The notes below the pieces were generated by a model. The model made no database searches. It had not been told where the DNA came from and worked only from the letters and a program-made list of their open reading frames with translations. 64,000 nucleotides of DNA, taken from the NCBI RefSeq assembly GCF_034140825.1, contig NC_089037.1, positions 9,994,001 to 10,058,000 on the forward strand, in the 5' to 3' direction. Position 1 is the first letter of the stretch; the number at the start of each line of letters is the position of its first letter. Made by a program: the position numbers and the translations under genes. This stretch comes from Oryza sativa Japonica Group (lineage: Eukaryota > Streptophyta > Magnoliopsida > Poales > Poaceae). Shown here piece after piece: positions 24,243 through 35,907 of the stretch.

Positions 24243-25172
24243 TGTCGATGATATGAGCCCAGAGGTATTAGGACCAGAGGGAGGAGGCCGTCCCCGGTAC
24301 CCACGTGGCACTCCCCCGAGGGAGGGTCGGGCCTAGGATAGGGCGGCGGCGGCCCCCTCCATGCCTGGGGTCAGGCTGCCCCGACCCCCTCTGCATGACG
24401 CCGCATGTGCGGGGTTAGGTGGGCGCCCCTAACACCCACCTAACCACATTTAAGGCGGCATGAGCGGGCGTGCCATGCCGCATGCGGCGTGTTGTGCGCC
24501 TGACCGGTTTGTGACCAGCCGAATGATTGATGGGACCGGAGTATTGCGCCTATGTACTACTCCCTTGTCAGGCGGCATGCAGTCTGACCTAATCCGTCAC
24601 GTCATGATGATGATCCTAGCCGGAGTCGGTTCATCTAACCCAGTCAAAGCAGGGTTTCCGTTTTCCGGCGCAAGTGAGGACCCAAAAGTCTTCACCCATT
24701 AAATGGTGAATGACACGGGTGTCCCCTTGTGCCGGTTGGATTTGATGGGCCCCATGCCATGGCGCCCGTGCGTGTGGCTTCCAAGTCAAGCAACAAGACA
24801 TGCATTTAATGTAGAGAATGTCCTCCCTCATCCCTAGGTAGACTTCTAGGCCCACGTGCCAGCCCCTTGAGATATAAAAGGAGGTCCAGGCTTGGTGAGG
24901 GAGAGGGGGCGATTCTTTGGCGAACTCATGCTTGGGTCTCGCGACTTAAGTACTTTGTAACTCACACTCATCAACCAATCACAGGACTAGGGTATTACGC
25001 TTCTCAGCGGGCCGAACCTGTATAAACCCCTTTTGTCTCCTCGTTCCTGAGGGGCCAGACCCCCTCCACTTCACGCCATTCCATAGAGTCCTCGATTCTC
25101 ACCTGCTGCCCCCGACCGAACTAACAAAGGGGGGCCTCACTATCCCCTGCTTGAGGAGTTCACCCTCTGACA
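24243..25172 (+). mobile_element. Solo LTR of a retrotransposon (probably Gypsy type), fossil
   Basis: About 930 bp begins TGTCGATGATATGAG and ends CACCCTCTGACA, giving the expected TG...CA ends. It holds a promoter-like TATAAAAG at 24873-24880, followed by a pyrimidine/purine-rich R-U5-like part. There is no internal gag/pol region and no second LTR, so this is what remains after recombination between two LTRs. It sits inside a LINE-like tail. A target duplication could not be read with confidence and the ends are approximate to a few bases. With a single LTR, age cannot be estimated from LTR divergence. Confidence 0.65.
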
Positions 25173-25265
25173 CAGGATATTGCCTTCCAGGGTACTAGTC
25201 TTGTATTTTTTTCTGCTCTATTCAACGAATCATCGCACCGTCTAGTGTTGTTCGTTAAAAAAAAA
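25173..25265 (+). mobile_element. LINE-like 3' tail interrupted by the solo LTR
   Basis: TCTTGTATTTTTTTCTGCTC, then TTCAACGAATCATCGCACCG, GTTCGTT and an A-run. It resembles the window's first 306 bases, supporting a shared family. Confidence 0.5.
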
Positions 25266-25281
25266 TTGGGAATCAGAAATA

Positions 25282-25395
25282 CCCCATCCATTGCAAGAAA
25301 AAACTCAATCTAAATAAAAATATGACCACAACGAATCTGAATAATCCTCGATGTGTCGCATCCTATGATGTTGGTTTATTTTGAGATAAAGGGAG
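25282..25395. mobile_element. Stowaway-like MITE (114 bp)
   Basis: TA flanks both ends. Ends are CCCCATCCATTGCAAG and GAGATAAAGGGAG. Interior CAATCTAAATAAAAATATGA and AATCCTCGATGTGTC resemble other short Stowaways in the window. Confidence 0.6.
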
Positions 25396-25485
25396 TATCT
25401 TATTAGCACATCACATGCAACAAATATATATCCTTATGCCATGTCATTAATTATTATAGATTTGAAGAATATGTTTATTTGATAT

Positions 25486-25897
25486 TTTAAAATAGGCAAA
25501 ATTGGTTATATAGCATCGAAAGTTCACGTTTTTAGTTTTATAGTACCGAAAGTTACCGGTTCACTTTAATAGCATCAAAAGTTCACCCTGTTCCCATTTT
25601 TAGCACTTCCGTCATTTTTTCCGTCCGTCTTGATCGTTATTGATCCAGCCACACACATGATATGACATTTCTACCCCTCATTGACATGCATTATATTTGT
25701 ACTTGTGAGGGGTACAAACGTCATATCGTGTGTGGCTGGATCAAGACGGACGGAAAACGATCGAGAATTGATGGAAGTGTTAAAAATGGGAACATGGTGA
25801 ACTTTAGGTGCTATTAAAGTGAACTGGTAACTTTCGGTGCCATAAAACCAAAAACGTGAACTTTCGATGCTATATAACCAATTTTGCCTTTAAAGTA
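25486..25897. mobile_element. MULE MITE, foldback type, with 9-bp target duplication
   Basis: The element (25495-25888, 394 bp) is almost entirely two inverted arms: GGCAAAATTGGTTATATAGC at the left and GCTATATAACCAATTTTGCC at the right, continuing through matching TTCACGTTTTTAG, ACTTTAATAGCATC and CCGTCCGTCTTGATC blocks. Flanks are TTTAAAATA (left) and TTTAAAGTA (right), a 9-bp duplication with one mismatch, as for Mutator-like elements. It has no coding capacity. Confidence 0.8.
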
Positions 25898-26086
25898 ACT
25901 TATATAAAAGTTTTTTTTCAAGAGATATAAAAAGTTTTTACACTAAATACATCCTTTAACTGTTTAGAAAAAACATGAAAATCAAGATAAGATCTTTATC
26001 TTAATTTAAAAATAATGAGACCTTGGTATTACACGATCTCATCAACACTTTTATTAGGAAAGAAAAGAAAAAGGATTGTGTTCTTA

Positions 26087-26401
26087 GGGCATGTTCAATG
26101 GTAGAGACGGATATGGTCTCTTAAATAATACAAGATTATTTAGAGACCATGTCTTTACAATAGTTGAGACAACAAAGTCTCTAATCATTAACTCAAAAAA
26201 ATTCCTTTTGTTAATATTCTTTCCATATGTTTATCCTCATGCAACCATTTTTCCATATTATAGTGACTAAGAGTCGTTGTTAAGCCGTTGTCATGCATAA
26301 CAACGATGTTTTGTCTCTCCTCTTTCTCTTTCCTCCATGTCAACAAGTATTCCTAATTAGCAACGCTAAGAGACCACTATTGACAACCATTGTACATGCC
26401 C
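26087..26401. mobile_element. Tourist-like MITE (315 bp)
   Basis: TTA flanks both sides (26084-26086, 26402-26404). Ends GGGCATGTTCAATGG and CCATTGTACATGCCC are a near-perfect 15-bp TIR. The interior repeats the GTCTCTTA/TAGAGACC theme. No coding capacity. Confidence 0.85.
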
Positions 26402-26723
26402 TTACCCCCATTTTCTCAACCCACCTCTCTCGTTTTCCGCGCACACGTTTTTCAAACTGCTAAATGATGTGATTTATAAAAAACTTTCTATATGAAAGTT
26501 TTTTAGAAAAATCATATTAATCCATTTTTTTAAAAAAAATTAGTTTATACTTAATTAATCATGCAATAAACAAACTTCGTTTTCTGTGTCGGGGAGGAAG
26601 GGTTCCCAACATGAGCTGAGAACAAGTACTACCTCACGTTCCCACGACTGTCTCGTGCTGTCGTGCAGTGCCACGTTCGTCCACGCAGGACTAACCGCTA
26701 CACGCCGTGACGTGGCACGATAA

Positions 26724-27608
26724 GAGCAAGTATAATAGGCTGTTTTAGCCGGCGATAAAACGGCCACGTCAGATTTGTTGATGAGCTGGGCAGGAGAGAG
26801 AGCGTGAGCCGGCGAGTAAATTATCGCCGACTATACACGCGCTCCAACGCAGTGCAGCAACACTAGGTTAGCTATGATTGGGCCACACAGTTGTGGGTCC
26901 ACGCGAGTTGAGGCGAAGCGGAAATGGCAAGATGAAGCAACGGCAACCGGCCGAGAATGCAGAGGCAGCGCAACGGCGACCACCGTGGTGAGCTTGAGTG
27001 CGAAGTGCTCGACGACGATGGAGCGGAAAGCTCGCCGACGAGGCAACAAGAACTATAGCAGAGAGAGCTCGTTGATGGCGAGATATAAGCTGAGCTCGAG
27101 GACGTCGTTGGCTGTGTTGGTGGTGACGAAAGCTCCGAGGTCACACAACGGTGCCATTGGCGGCGACGAAAGCAGCTAGCTCGAGGGTTGTGGCGACGGA
27201 GAGAGAAGTTGCGAGCTCGAACGATGACTGGAGTGACGGCGGTACAGCGTTTCCCGTGCAGCTGCCTGTCATCCTACTTCACCCTTGCTCCACTCATCCG
27301 CCGGCTTCTCCGGCTCCGCCGGTGTCAATTCGCTAGCAACTGGTATCTATCTGTGTCATGCTCGTAGCTTGTGAAAACACATCCTCGCTAGGTTGCTGGC
27401 AGCAACCCATTCAAGCAGGAGGTGGGAAAATAGGTACAGTACCGCAACAAGCAAGAAGATAAATTGGATGGGGAAACTTAAGATTAAAAAAAAGGATAGC
27501 AGTCGGTGTAACCCTGCTTATTGTATACGTTAACTTTTGGCACTAGCTATAAGAAGCTGACGTGGTCATTTTTACCGTCATTAGCCGGCTGCACCATTAA
27601 CCTTGCTC
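26724..27608. mobile_element. Harbinger-like TIR element (885 bp) with GC-rich interior
   Basis: TAA flanks both sides (26721-26723, 27609-27611). The left end GAGCAAGTATAATAGGC and the right end ...ACCATTAACCTTGCTC are inverted, with GCCGGC and GACGTGG/CCACGTC blocks mirrored further in. These ends match the 252-bp MITE at 5493-5744. The middle (about 26880-27330) is GC-rich with open frames on both strands, but no transposase motif. It is either an internally expanded MITE or one that has taken up host sequence. Confidence 0.65.
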
Positions 27609-27611
27609 TAA

Positions 27612-28130
27612 GCCCCCGCCGGTGCAGCGGCGCCGAAGGGAATCAGCAGCAGCAGCAGGCAGCAGCTGGTGCGAGGTACGGAAACGGAATAATCCTCGCG
27701 CAGAAAAGGGCAAACCGGCCGCCGCCCACGCCGTCCAGCGTCGGAGATCCACGAGACCGTAGCCGGACGGCGCCGCGTGGCGGGGCGCCACGGCGCACGG
27801 GATCCCGCGCCGCGGAACAGCCACACCGGGGCCGGTGGGCGCCCACTTCCGGCCCACACACCACCTGCCCGAAGCGTAACCGGTACGCGCGCGTGGGTGG
27901 CTCGGGAGTCGGGATCCTCTGTATACGGCGGTAGCACCTGTGGCCCGTGCTGTTGATGCTCGGGGGTGGGGACCACCTGAGGCTGAGAGAAGGCGGCGGT
28001 GTGGCTGGCCTGGTCGGGGTCGGTCTCCGCCAGCCCGGTCCACCCCGTTGCGACTGTCTGCTCCCGCGCGTCGGCTTGCGCCGCCGTCTCTGATTCTGCT
28101 ACACCAACACGCTGCCTTTTACACAGGCAA
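27612..28130. other. Orphan CpG-rich island
   Basis: About 500 bp of high GC with many CpG and restriction-like palindromes (GGCGCC, CCGCGG, GGGATCCC) borders the Harbinger-like element. Long frames occur on both strands (minus 27608-28180, plus 27521-27934), but none shows a domain, a good splice continuation or a signal peptide. It may be a promoter-like island or a remnant first exon. Confidence 0.35.
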
Positions 28131-29362
28131 TTGGAAGGGCGGAAACAAACGGCACCGTCACTCTGCTTGCCTGACACCACTCACCAAATACAGTGCCGCA
28201 ATTCAAAATTCTTGATGATTCATGTGCTAGTAGTTCGGACTTCGGAGTGTTCGTTTAGCCCCCCGCTAACACGCTTAAAAAACCGATTTTCTTTTCACCT
28301 TTACCTCTACCGATTGGGCTTCCTGATATAATTACATTACTTATTATTTTTTTGTCGTTACAAAATTTCCACCATTCTTAGATCAAAACTTCTTACTCTC
28401 TGTATTCCATCCAAAATATAAAAATATGAGTATATCTAGAAATTTAATTTAAATATCATAAACTATGAAATTGACTAAAAACAATAATAAAATCAATCAA
28501 CTAAGAGCATTATGAATGTATAAGAAGTAATTTAATCAAATCTAAAAGTAAATTTATATATATGATCAAAGTAACATACATATACAATAAAAGTATTTTG
28601 CAAACATAAATATTTTTCATCAAAATATAATCATGTAAGTTATAAAGATTTAATTGCAATGAAAATAATAGTGTAATTGGACTATATATCGGATAAGTAA
28701 TTTAAGAGAAAACTTTATAAGAAAAAAAAGACATATATGACATAATAGCAAATAATATATGTATGAGTAGTAAGAGTACTTATCTTATGTATATGGTATC
28801 TCTCATCGATATTAATGGTTCAATTTCTACAAAATACAAAACGAAAAAAATGTAAAATATAGGCCAGTAGTATATATATCTATCGTATCTTAAAATTTCC
28901 TAAAATAACACCCCTAATTATTTCTATACAGTTAACGTTACTACGGTACAACATTGATTGTTTGATAGGCGGCGTTTTTACAACTTTGCTGGTACACAAA
29001 TGGAGGAGTACCCATCACCATGGACCGCTATCTGACCGTCCAATAACGGCAGTTGCCGTTCAACCCTCACATCCTACGGCAGTAGATCTGTGGACGCCAA
29101 CGTGGAGGATGACAGCAACCCCGGAGCAGCCACTCCCTCGCCCACTCCAGAGAAGCCCACGAAAATCCATACCGGTAGTACTAGTGGGGCCCACCCAGCA
29201 GCCACTCATTTATTTTCCAGTTCCGCCTCCGTTTCAACCCTCTCTCCCTCTTCCTCAGCCGGGGAAACTTCCTTTTACACCCACCAAACGCGAGCGCACA
29301 CACACAGAGCCACACGGGAGTGGGGATACTCTCGCCGAAGTGATCGGCGCCGCGGCGGCGTG
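28131..29362. other. AT-rich spacer and hydrolase promoter
   Basis: A Stowaway-like left end (CTCTGTATTCCATCCAAAATATAAAA) lies at 28398, and a diverged copy of the 1919-2456 element core at about 28617-28710. No coding region is seen. The last 300 bp, pyrimidine-rich with CTCTCTCCCTCTTCC, should be the promoter/leader of the downstream hydrolase. Confidence 0.4.
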
Positions 29363-32300
29363 ATGGCGGCGGCGGCGACGATGACGTGGCACGAGGAGCT
29401 GGCCACGCTGGTGGGCGACACGGGCGTGCGGTTCCCCGGCGCGGGCGGGGGATCGGCGGCGAATGTGGCGGCGGCGGTGGGGGGCGGGTGGTACAGGGGG
29501 GAGGAGGAGGATGGGGAGGGGAGGGCGGTGGAGGAGGAAGGGTGGGCGCAGCAGGCGAGGGGGTTCTTGGAGTCGACGGCGGAGATGCTGCGGGTGCTGG
29601 GCCGCGGGCTGTGGGACATCGCCGCGCAGAGCCTCGCCGGCGCCGAGGACAGCGAGCTCGCGCGGCGGCTCAGGGGCCCCGCCGCGGCCGCGGGGAAGCG
29701 CCTCAGCTTCATGAACGAGTACCTCCCCGAGGACCGCGACCCCGTCTGGTGCTGGGTCGTCGTCGCCGCCGTCGCGTTCGTCACGCTCATCGGTATAATC
29801 CCCCGCTGATCTCTCCCCCCCACCCACGATCTTCTCGGCCTTGCGTGCGAGAGGCTCTGACTACGGCTCAGCGTGCAGTTTTGGTTTATGCCGTCGCGCA
29901 TCACGATGTATGATATGAGCGTGCACGCTTAGTGTTCGGTCATTAGAGGGGATGGATCTAACTAACCGTTTGGTGCTCCTTTTTTTCCCCTAAGATTTTG
30001 TTTGGATTTAGAATCAATCTGTCTCTTTATGCGGCGTTTCTGTTGTGAACGTTACTCCATATATATATATTGGTTAAAGCGTGTAATTATTTCAAGGAGA
30101 TTTTTTTTTATTGTGGGATCCATGCCTAGTGCGCTTGTGTTCATGCCTTCATGGGGTACAACGCACAGTGGCCTACGGGCAGTTTGAAATTCATGGCGGG
30201 TCAACCTAATGTCTAATATTGTGGTCATTGGTCAGTCAATCGTTTACTATTGAGTCAAGCTGCTTTTTTTTTTGGCTTTATAGATGTTACTATTTTGGTG
30301 CCAACAGATTGCTCGCCAAGTGGATTCTTTTTGCCCTCTTACTTTTGAATTTATGGCATTTGGTTGCTTATACGCGAACTCGATGCATGCTAGCATGTGG
30401 AATTCTACCCAGAAGTGCTGCCTTACCCTCCTATATACCTGCTACACATTGTACAATCATTTTGTCAATGCGCTATGGACTTTAATTGATTCGCGAAAAA
30501 TGCAAAATCCAAGTAAACAATTTCTTAATGCAAGGGATCATTTTTTTATCGCTTGATTAACAGGAATATTTTGTATGCAGTATTAGGTGTAGGGAGTGTT
30601 GATGATACCCCAGTAGAACTGCCAAAGAAACTCTACATAGGTCCCCCAAGTGCCAAAACAATTCAACTTCCTGATGGAAGGCATCTGGCTTATAAAGAAC
30701 AAGGAGTCACAGCTGACAGGGCAAGATTTTCACTGATTGCTCCTCATTCTTTTCTTTCATCGAGGTTAGCAGGTAAGACCAAATGTTGCATTGTTTGGTT
30801 TAACGTATCATCACAGCATGACAACATCACATATTTGATCTACATGGTTTGTTCGTGTGCAGGAATCCCAGGAATCAAACCATCCCTCCTGGAGGAATTT
30901 GGGGCACGACTTGTGACCTATGATCTTCCTGGTTTTGGTGAAAGTGATCCTCACCCAGGCCGGGATCTGAATTCATCTGCACATGACATGCTTCACTTGG
31001 CTGGTGCCCTTAGGATTGTGGACAAGTTCTGGGTTGTGGGATATTCTGCAGGTAGCATTCATGCTTGGAGTGCTCTTCGCCACATTCCTGACCGAGTGGC
31101 AGGTAACCTGCCTCAGATACTTTCGCCGTCTTTATTTGATTTTCTCTATCTGTAGACTTGTCCTGTACATATTAGACGCTACTTGATTTTATAAATTGAT
31201 GACGGCGCTGACTTCACACTATCACACTAGGCAGGCCATCTTTACATTACATGTGCTTATGACTTTAAACACTTAGAGCACTCCCAATGGTCCATGTCAA
31301 CTAGTGTCCATTGCATTAGATAGCTTGCCATATAGGACCGAATATGATGTGGCAAGATAGTTAATGAAGTGAAACTATGTTTTGCATGAGACACTATACA
31401 AATGGCATTGGGGGTTGAAGTAGTGTTTATGGCACAAGACTAGAGACAAAACAAATAATAGGGATAGAAAGATAGAGAAATTTATTATTTGGTCCCATAT
31501 AATTATGTAGAAACTATGGATTGGGCAAATAGTTTCTATTGTAGTTTATATGTGATGGCTAGAATTGGGAGCGCCCTTAGAAATACTTGTGACTTTTACC
31601 CTAATTCCAGACAAAGTATACATGCTAGTAGGCTTGTTACCTGCAGCACTTATGATGGTTAGGTATATTTCAGTACTTCAAGTGCAATCATCTTGCTGGC
31701 TTGATAAGAACAGAAATGTTCTATTGAATCAGATTAGCAACATCTATAGTTGTCCAGGGATTTTTTTTTTGTTTGTCAAGCATGAGTACATTTGGGTACA
31801 GTCAAACAACAACATAGCACCACCTTTTATTTGATCAGGACAAGTTCTATTTTCATCTCAATTTCATCTTATACTCTCAATCTTTATTTTCTCAGTTAAA
31901 AGTTAAAACCCTTTTTGGGTGTGTATTAGAACAACACAAATGATAGTCTGCTCTTTTGATTGAATGCTCATAATGAACTGTTATGAATCCAGGTGCAGCA
32001 ATGTTCGCGCCTATGGCAAATCCATACGACTCTAAGATGACCAAGGAAGAAAGACGCAAAACATGGGAGAGGTGGTCAACCAAGCGGAAACTAATGCACA
32101 TTTTAGCTCGGAGGTTTCCGGCCCTATTACCTCTCTTTTATCACCGAAGCTTCCTTTCTGGAAAGCAAGGGCAGCCTGAGAGTTGGCTGTCACTTTCACT
32201 GGGGAAGAAGGTACGCTGATATCAATGCTAATTGCACTCTTAAGGTGCCAATGCTAACTTACGGTACTACTTTGAAATGACATGGGCCTGCCCTATAAAT

Positions 32301-34006
32301 ATTTGCTGTACTATATATCTCTGTCGTTATCCATTGGAGAGAGGGCATGTAGCATATGCATCATTTGTACCTCAGAAGATGGTACAGTAGAGTTGGTATA
32401 GGGTGGTGGTTAGGAAGATGGAGAACTTATGACCACCTGTTTCTAATGATTTTGTGCCTCACACTTTCCAATGATTTTGCTTACTCAATATCAGCTAATA
32501 AACTTATTTTGTTATTGTTATCATATAAACACAACTTCATAGGCTTCAGCTATTGTGTGAATTATCATTTATCTACTGTTAACAACTATTCCTATTTTAC
32601 GCCTGTACAGCCAAGTGCTCTCAGATTCACCCCGAACATCTGTTATTTGGTTCTAGTACTACTGTAATTGCATCATCAATTCCACAAAGGACAGCAGCAC
32701 CTTCAACAATTTTGTGATGCATGGTGCTATTAATTCATCTATGCATGGCTGCTTGATGCTAATTTTAGAACCTTTTTCCCTGGCACTTATCCCGTTGATG
32801 AAGCTTTGAAACATATGATGATTTACAAAAGCATTGACCCTTCATCATGCCAAATAATAATCTTATGTGCATTACTCAGGACAAAACTTCACTGGAAAGT
32901 CCTATGTTCAATGCATTTTGGGAAAAGGATGTTGCAGAGTCTGTGCGCCAAGGAGATGCACAGCCTTTTGTAGAGGAAGCTGTACTGCAAGTATCAGATT
33001 GGGGATTCAGCTTGTCAGACATTCAAATGCAGAAGAGAGAGGATCTGAGCTTTTTTGAATTGATCAAATCTCTATTCCGTCAGGCTGAACGGGAGTGGGT
33101 GGGATTTCTGGGCCCAATACACATATGGCAGGTTTGTAATATGTTCTAAAATGATTTATTGATTTGTAATTGATTTGGCATTTTGATGGCAGTTGTTCAT
33201 AGAAGACAAAACAAACAGATTATAATTACTCAAGTCATAGTTTGGTATCATACAGAATTGAGTTTAGTGTGTTTAGGGTTGGTCTATGGACCATGTGATT
33301 CCATAAAACATGAGCATTTTGTCCATTATCATCATTAGTCGAGGTACATACACTGGTGCTCAATTCATGTGATGATTCCCCCATTTAAACAACTTTAATC
33401 TGGGCTTCCTACTTGCTTTAGTAATACGGAGTACCTGTTAGAAAACGAATTACAGTAGCTCAGGAGAGAGGCCACTTGTAATGGTTTGGGTTGCATCATT
33501 TAGGAATACTGAGGCATATCACTGAGAATCTAGATTTTGAGTTTTATACATGCTAAAAGTCAATCCTGAACAGGCACTATTAATTACACAAGTTACCACT
33601 ATGTGGACTACAATTGTCCAGTATATTTCTTGCTTCACCATCCTTTCCCAAGATCATACTACCGATATCTTGCATTCATGTTACCAATATCTTCTTGAAG
33701 CAATAACGCACCAATTTGTCTTAACAGGGGATGGATGACCGGGTGGTGCCACCGTCAGTTACTGAATACGTCAGGCGGGTGGTTCCAGGAGCCACAGTGC
33801 ACAAACTTCTCGATGAAGGCCACTTCTCGTACTTCTGTTTCTGCGACGAGTGCCACAGGCAGATCTTCTCCACCCTGTTTGGGATTCCTCAGGGCCCTAT
33901 CAACCCTGTACCAGAACCCATTGAAGTTGCCTCCGAACTCACAGAAGAAACAACAGTACCTGACAAAGCTAAAGAAGAGGAGCAGGACATATCGGACTTG
34001 GCCTGA
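29363..34006 (+). CDS. Alpha/beta hydrolase superfamily protein, membrane-anchored, 536 aa
   Basis: Six exons (29363-29792, 30581-30772, 30863-31102, 31993-32210, 32880-33131, 33728-34006) join in frame with GT-AG introns. The first exon encodes an acidic N-terminus and a transmembrane segment (WCWVVVAAVAFVTLIGVLG, about residues 129-147). The hydrolase fold follows: LPDGRHLAYKEQG, VTYDLPGFGESD, the nucleophile elbow GYSAG (Ser269), a cap region, GMDDRVVPP (Asp447 or Asp448) and DEGHFSYF (His476). The triad is therefore complete and the enzyme should be active; the substrate is unknown. The C-terminal 50 residues are acidic and lack family motifs. Intron 3 contains a MITE at 31276-31576. A lipase/esterase-type role at a membrane is inference. 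Confidence 0.9.
31276..31576. mobile_element. Tourist-like MITE in intron 3 of the hydrolase gene
   Basis: TTA flanks both sides (31273-31275, 31577-31579). Ends GAGCACTCCCAATGG and AATTGGGAGCGCCC are inverted. Length 301 bp, no coding capacity. It lies well away from the splice sites at 31103 and 31992. Confidence 0.75.
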
Positions 34007-35530
34007 TAGCATTCAGATTCAGGAAATCAGTATCAGAAGCAGTATAGACACGAGACGATACTACTTAACACAGACACCACAGAAAGATAGCTTTCGTCGG
34101 CTCTCACCGGCGGACATTGTTGACAGCGGGTGGACCGAGCTGGCTTCTTTTGCGCTAGTATTTGTATAGGCAAATTCTTGAAGAAGGATGCTACGGTGCG
34201 GTTGATGTGCCGGCTCATTTCAATGTACAAAAGGGCTATTTAAAAGTTCTGCACGTCACCTGCTGGGTGCGCTGCTGCTACTCTGGTAGAGCTCAGTGAT
34301 AGCTATATAACATTTGATTAAACTTCTTACTACGTTGCATGTTGTTTTTAGATACTCCTATGTTCTTCACGCTGCTATGATGATGGGTCACAGCACTCAT
34401 CTGTGCAGGGACAGCCAGTGTTCTTGGTCGCTAACTAACATAAGAATATGGTGCGGTTAATCATTATTGATTTGTGTTACAGTTTGTTAGATTACATTGC
34501 ATCATGCGTTTCTGTTCCTATAGCAATATGGCAAGCTATCAGTTTGGCTGTTCCTGTTCGTCTGACATGTCGTTCACTCTTTCTGGCTAATTTGGCCATA
34601 TTTACGGATGAAAAATTGTTAATTACGTTGTCTGCTGTACATTAGTTATCATGGTTAATTTGATCCTGCACTCCTCACCTCTCCGGCTGTTGACCGCTCT
34701 CTACGACCCCTCAGTTTGTTACTGAGGAGTTCTTTATTGGTCAAGTTCGGTGGCTCGAAAAATAATCCATTTCGAAGCATTTTTGTCAAACATTGTCTGA
34801 GGAATTCTTTTACTGTCCCTATTTTGTCAAACTCATTTTTAAGTAATTTTTCAATAGATAATATGGCAGGAAGGGGAAGTACATGCCTTTTCGGATTAGA
34901 ATATGGAGAAAACGATTAGAGGCATTCAATTTTATGTTAGATTCTATATCATGCTCTTGAACAGCATAGATGTAGTTCAGTTTAGCACAATGTGTATTAC
35001 CTCCATTCCAAATTGATAATCATATTACATGGGTGTATTAAGACCAAGAAAATATAATAACTCTCTCATACTACATTTATTCTAGCAACAAACTCGATGC
35101 ATACACATTCCCCACTATTTTTTAGCCAATAGCAAATCAAAACACTTTGTGCATGGGTGCATGCATCAATATTCATTTACTTCAATGCACAAATAACAAA
35201 TAAACATAATGAATGAACACAAATATGATGATCATTTTGGAATATTCTCAAAAAGATTTTATGATGATTAATTTGGAATGGAGGGAGTACAACAGTAATG
35301 GTAGAGGGAGCGATACACCGATACAGCTGCTTCTATTGCTACTTTTCTTGGTGGTTCGACTCAGGCGGGCCCACCATGATTCATAGGTATTCAAATGAAT
35401 ATCCAAGATTTTTGAAGAAAAAAATACATATATAAAGTATATACTTATATAGAAAAAAATAGAAAAATAAAAAAATGTCTACCATTCAAAAGAAGCCCAA
35501 ACTATAAGGCTTACCATCCTCCTCTCCTCA
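34007..35530. other. Intergenic, hydrolase to COX16
   Basis: Contains the hydrolase 3' UTR and spacer, one Stowaway MITE (35000-35287), then AT-rich sequence. No frame is supported. Confidence 0.4.
35000..35287. mobile_element. Stowaway MITE (288 bp)
   Basis: TA flanks both ends. Ends CCTCCATTCCAAATTGATAA and TTAATTTGGAATGGAGGGAG are perfect inverted repeats over about 17 bp. It carries the repeated GATGATTAATTTGGAATG theme and has no coding capacity. Confidence 0.85.
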
Positions 35531-35538
35531 CTATTTGA

Positions 35539-35590
35539 GGCCCATTGGCCCAATAACAAAAAAAAAAAGCTCAAAAACTTCCTAAACCCT
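35539..35590 (+). promoter_or_regulatory. COX16 promoter: two site II elements and a telo box
   Basis: GGCCCA occurs at 35539-35544 and 35547-35552 (reverse complement of the site II core TGGGCC), followed by AAACCCT at 35584-35590 (telo box). This pairing is known from plant promoters of ribosomal-protein and mitochondrial respiratory genes, which fits COX16. The motifs are visible; function is inferred. Confidence 0.6.
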
Positions 35591-35907
35591 CATCTCGTTC
35601 CCTATCCAGCGTTCCAGCCGCCAGGCCGAGGCCACCAGGGAGGAGACCGACGCGCCGCGCCGCGCCGGCGACTTCGCCCTGCGCCCGCGCACGCCCGCCC
35701 GTCGCCCCGTCGCCCGTCGCCCGTCGCCGCGTCGCGCTTTGCCACCGTCCCCTGTCCCAGTCGCGCGGTCGCCGCTTCGCTGCTTCGGCCCCTCCACGCG
35801 CCAGCGCCGGCGGCCCGCTCTAGGTGTCTCGGCGCCTCCAGTCCATGCGCCAGCGCCAGCGCCAGCGGCGCCGTTCCGGAGCTCCAGACGAAGCCCGAGG
35901 GACGAAG
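35591..35907 (+). other. Predicted 5' untranslated exon of COX16
   Basis: GC-rich leader ending CGAAG|GTAACT at 35907, with the matching acceptor TTTTTCAG at 36683 just before the COX16 start. A leader intron of about 776 bp is implied. Small GC-rich frames in the leader show no motif. The 5' end is approximate. Confidence 0.55.

Noticed and set aside
27521-28331. Overlapping plus- and minus-strand frames of 90-190 codons
   Set aside because: No domain, no consistent splice sites, and both strands equally open; listed as a CpG-rich island instead of a gene.
29255-29904. Minus-strand frames of about 190-210 codons over the hydrolase first exon
   Set aside because: Shadows of the GC-rich first exon, which itself joins in frame to the rest of a complete hydrolase.
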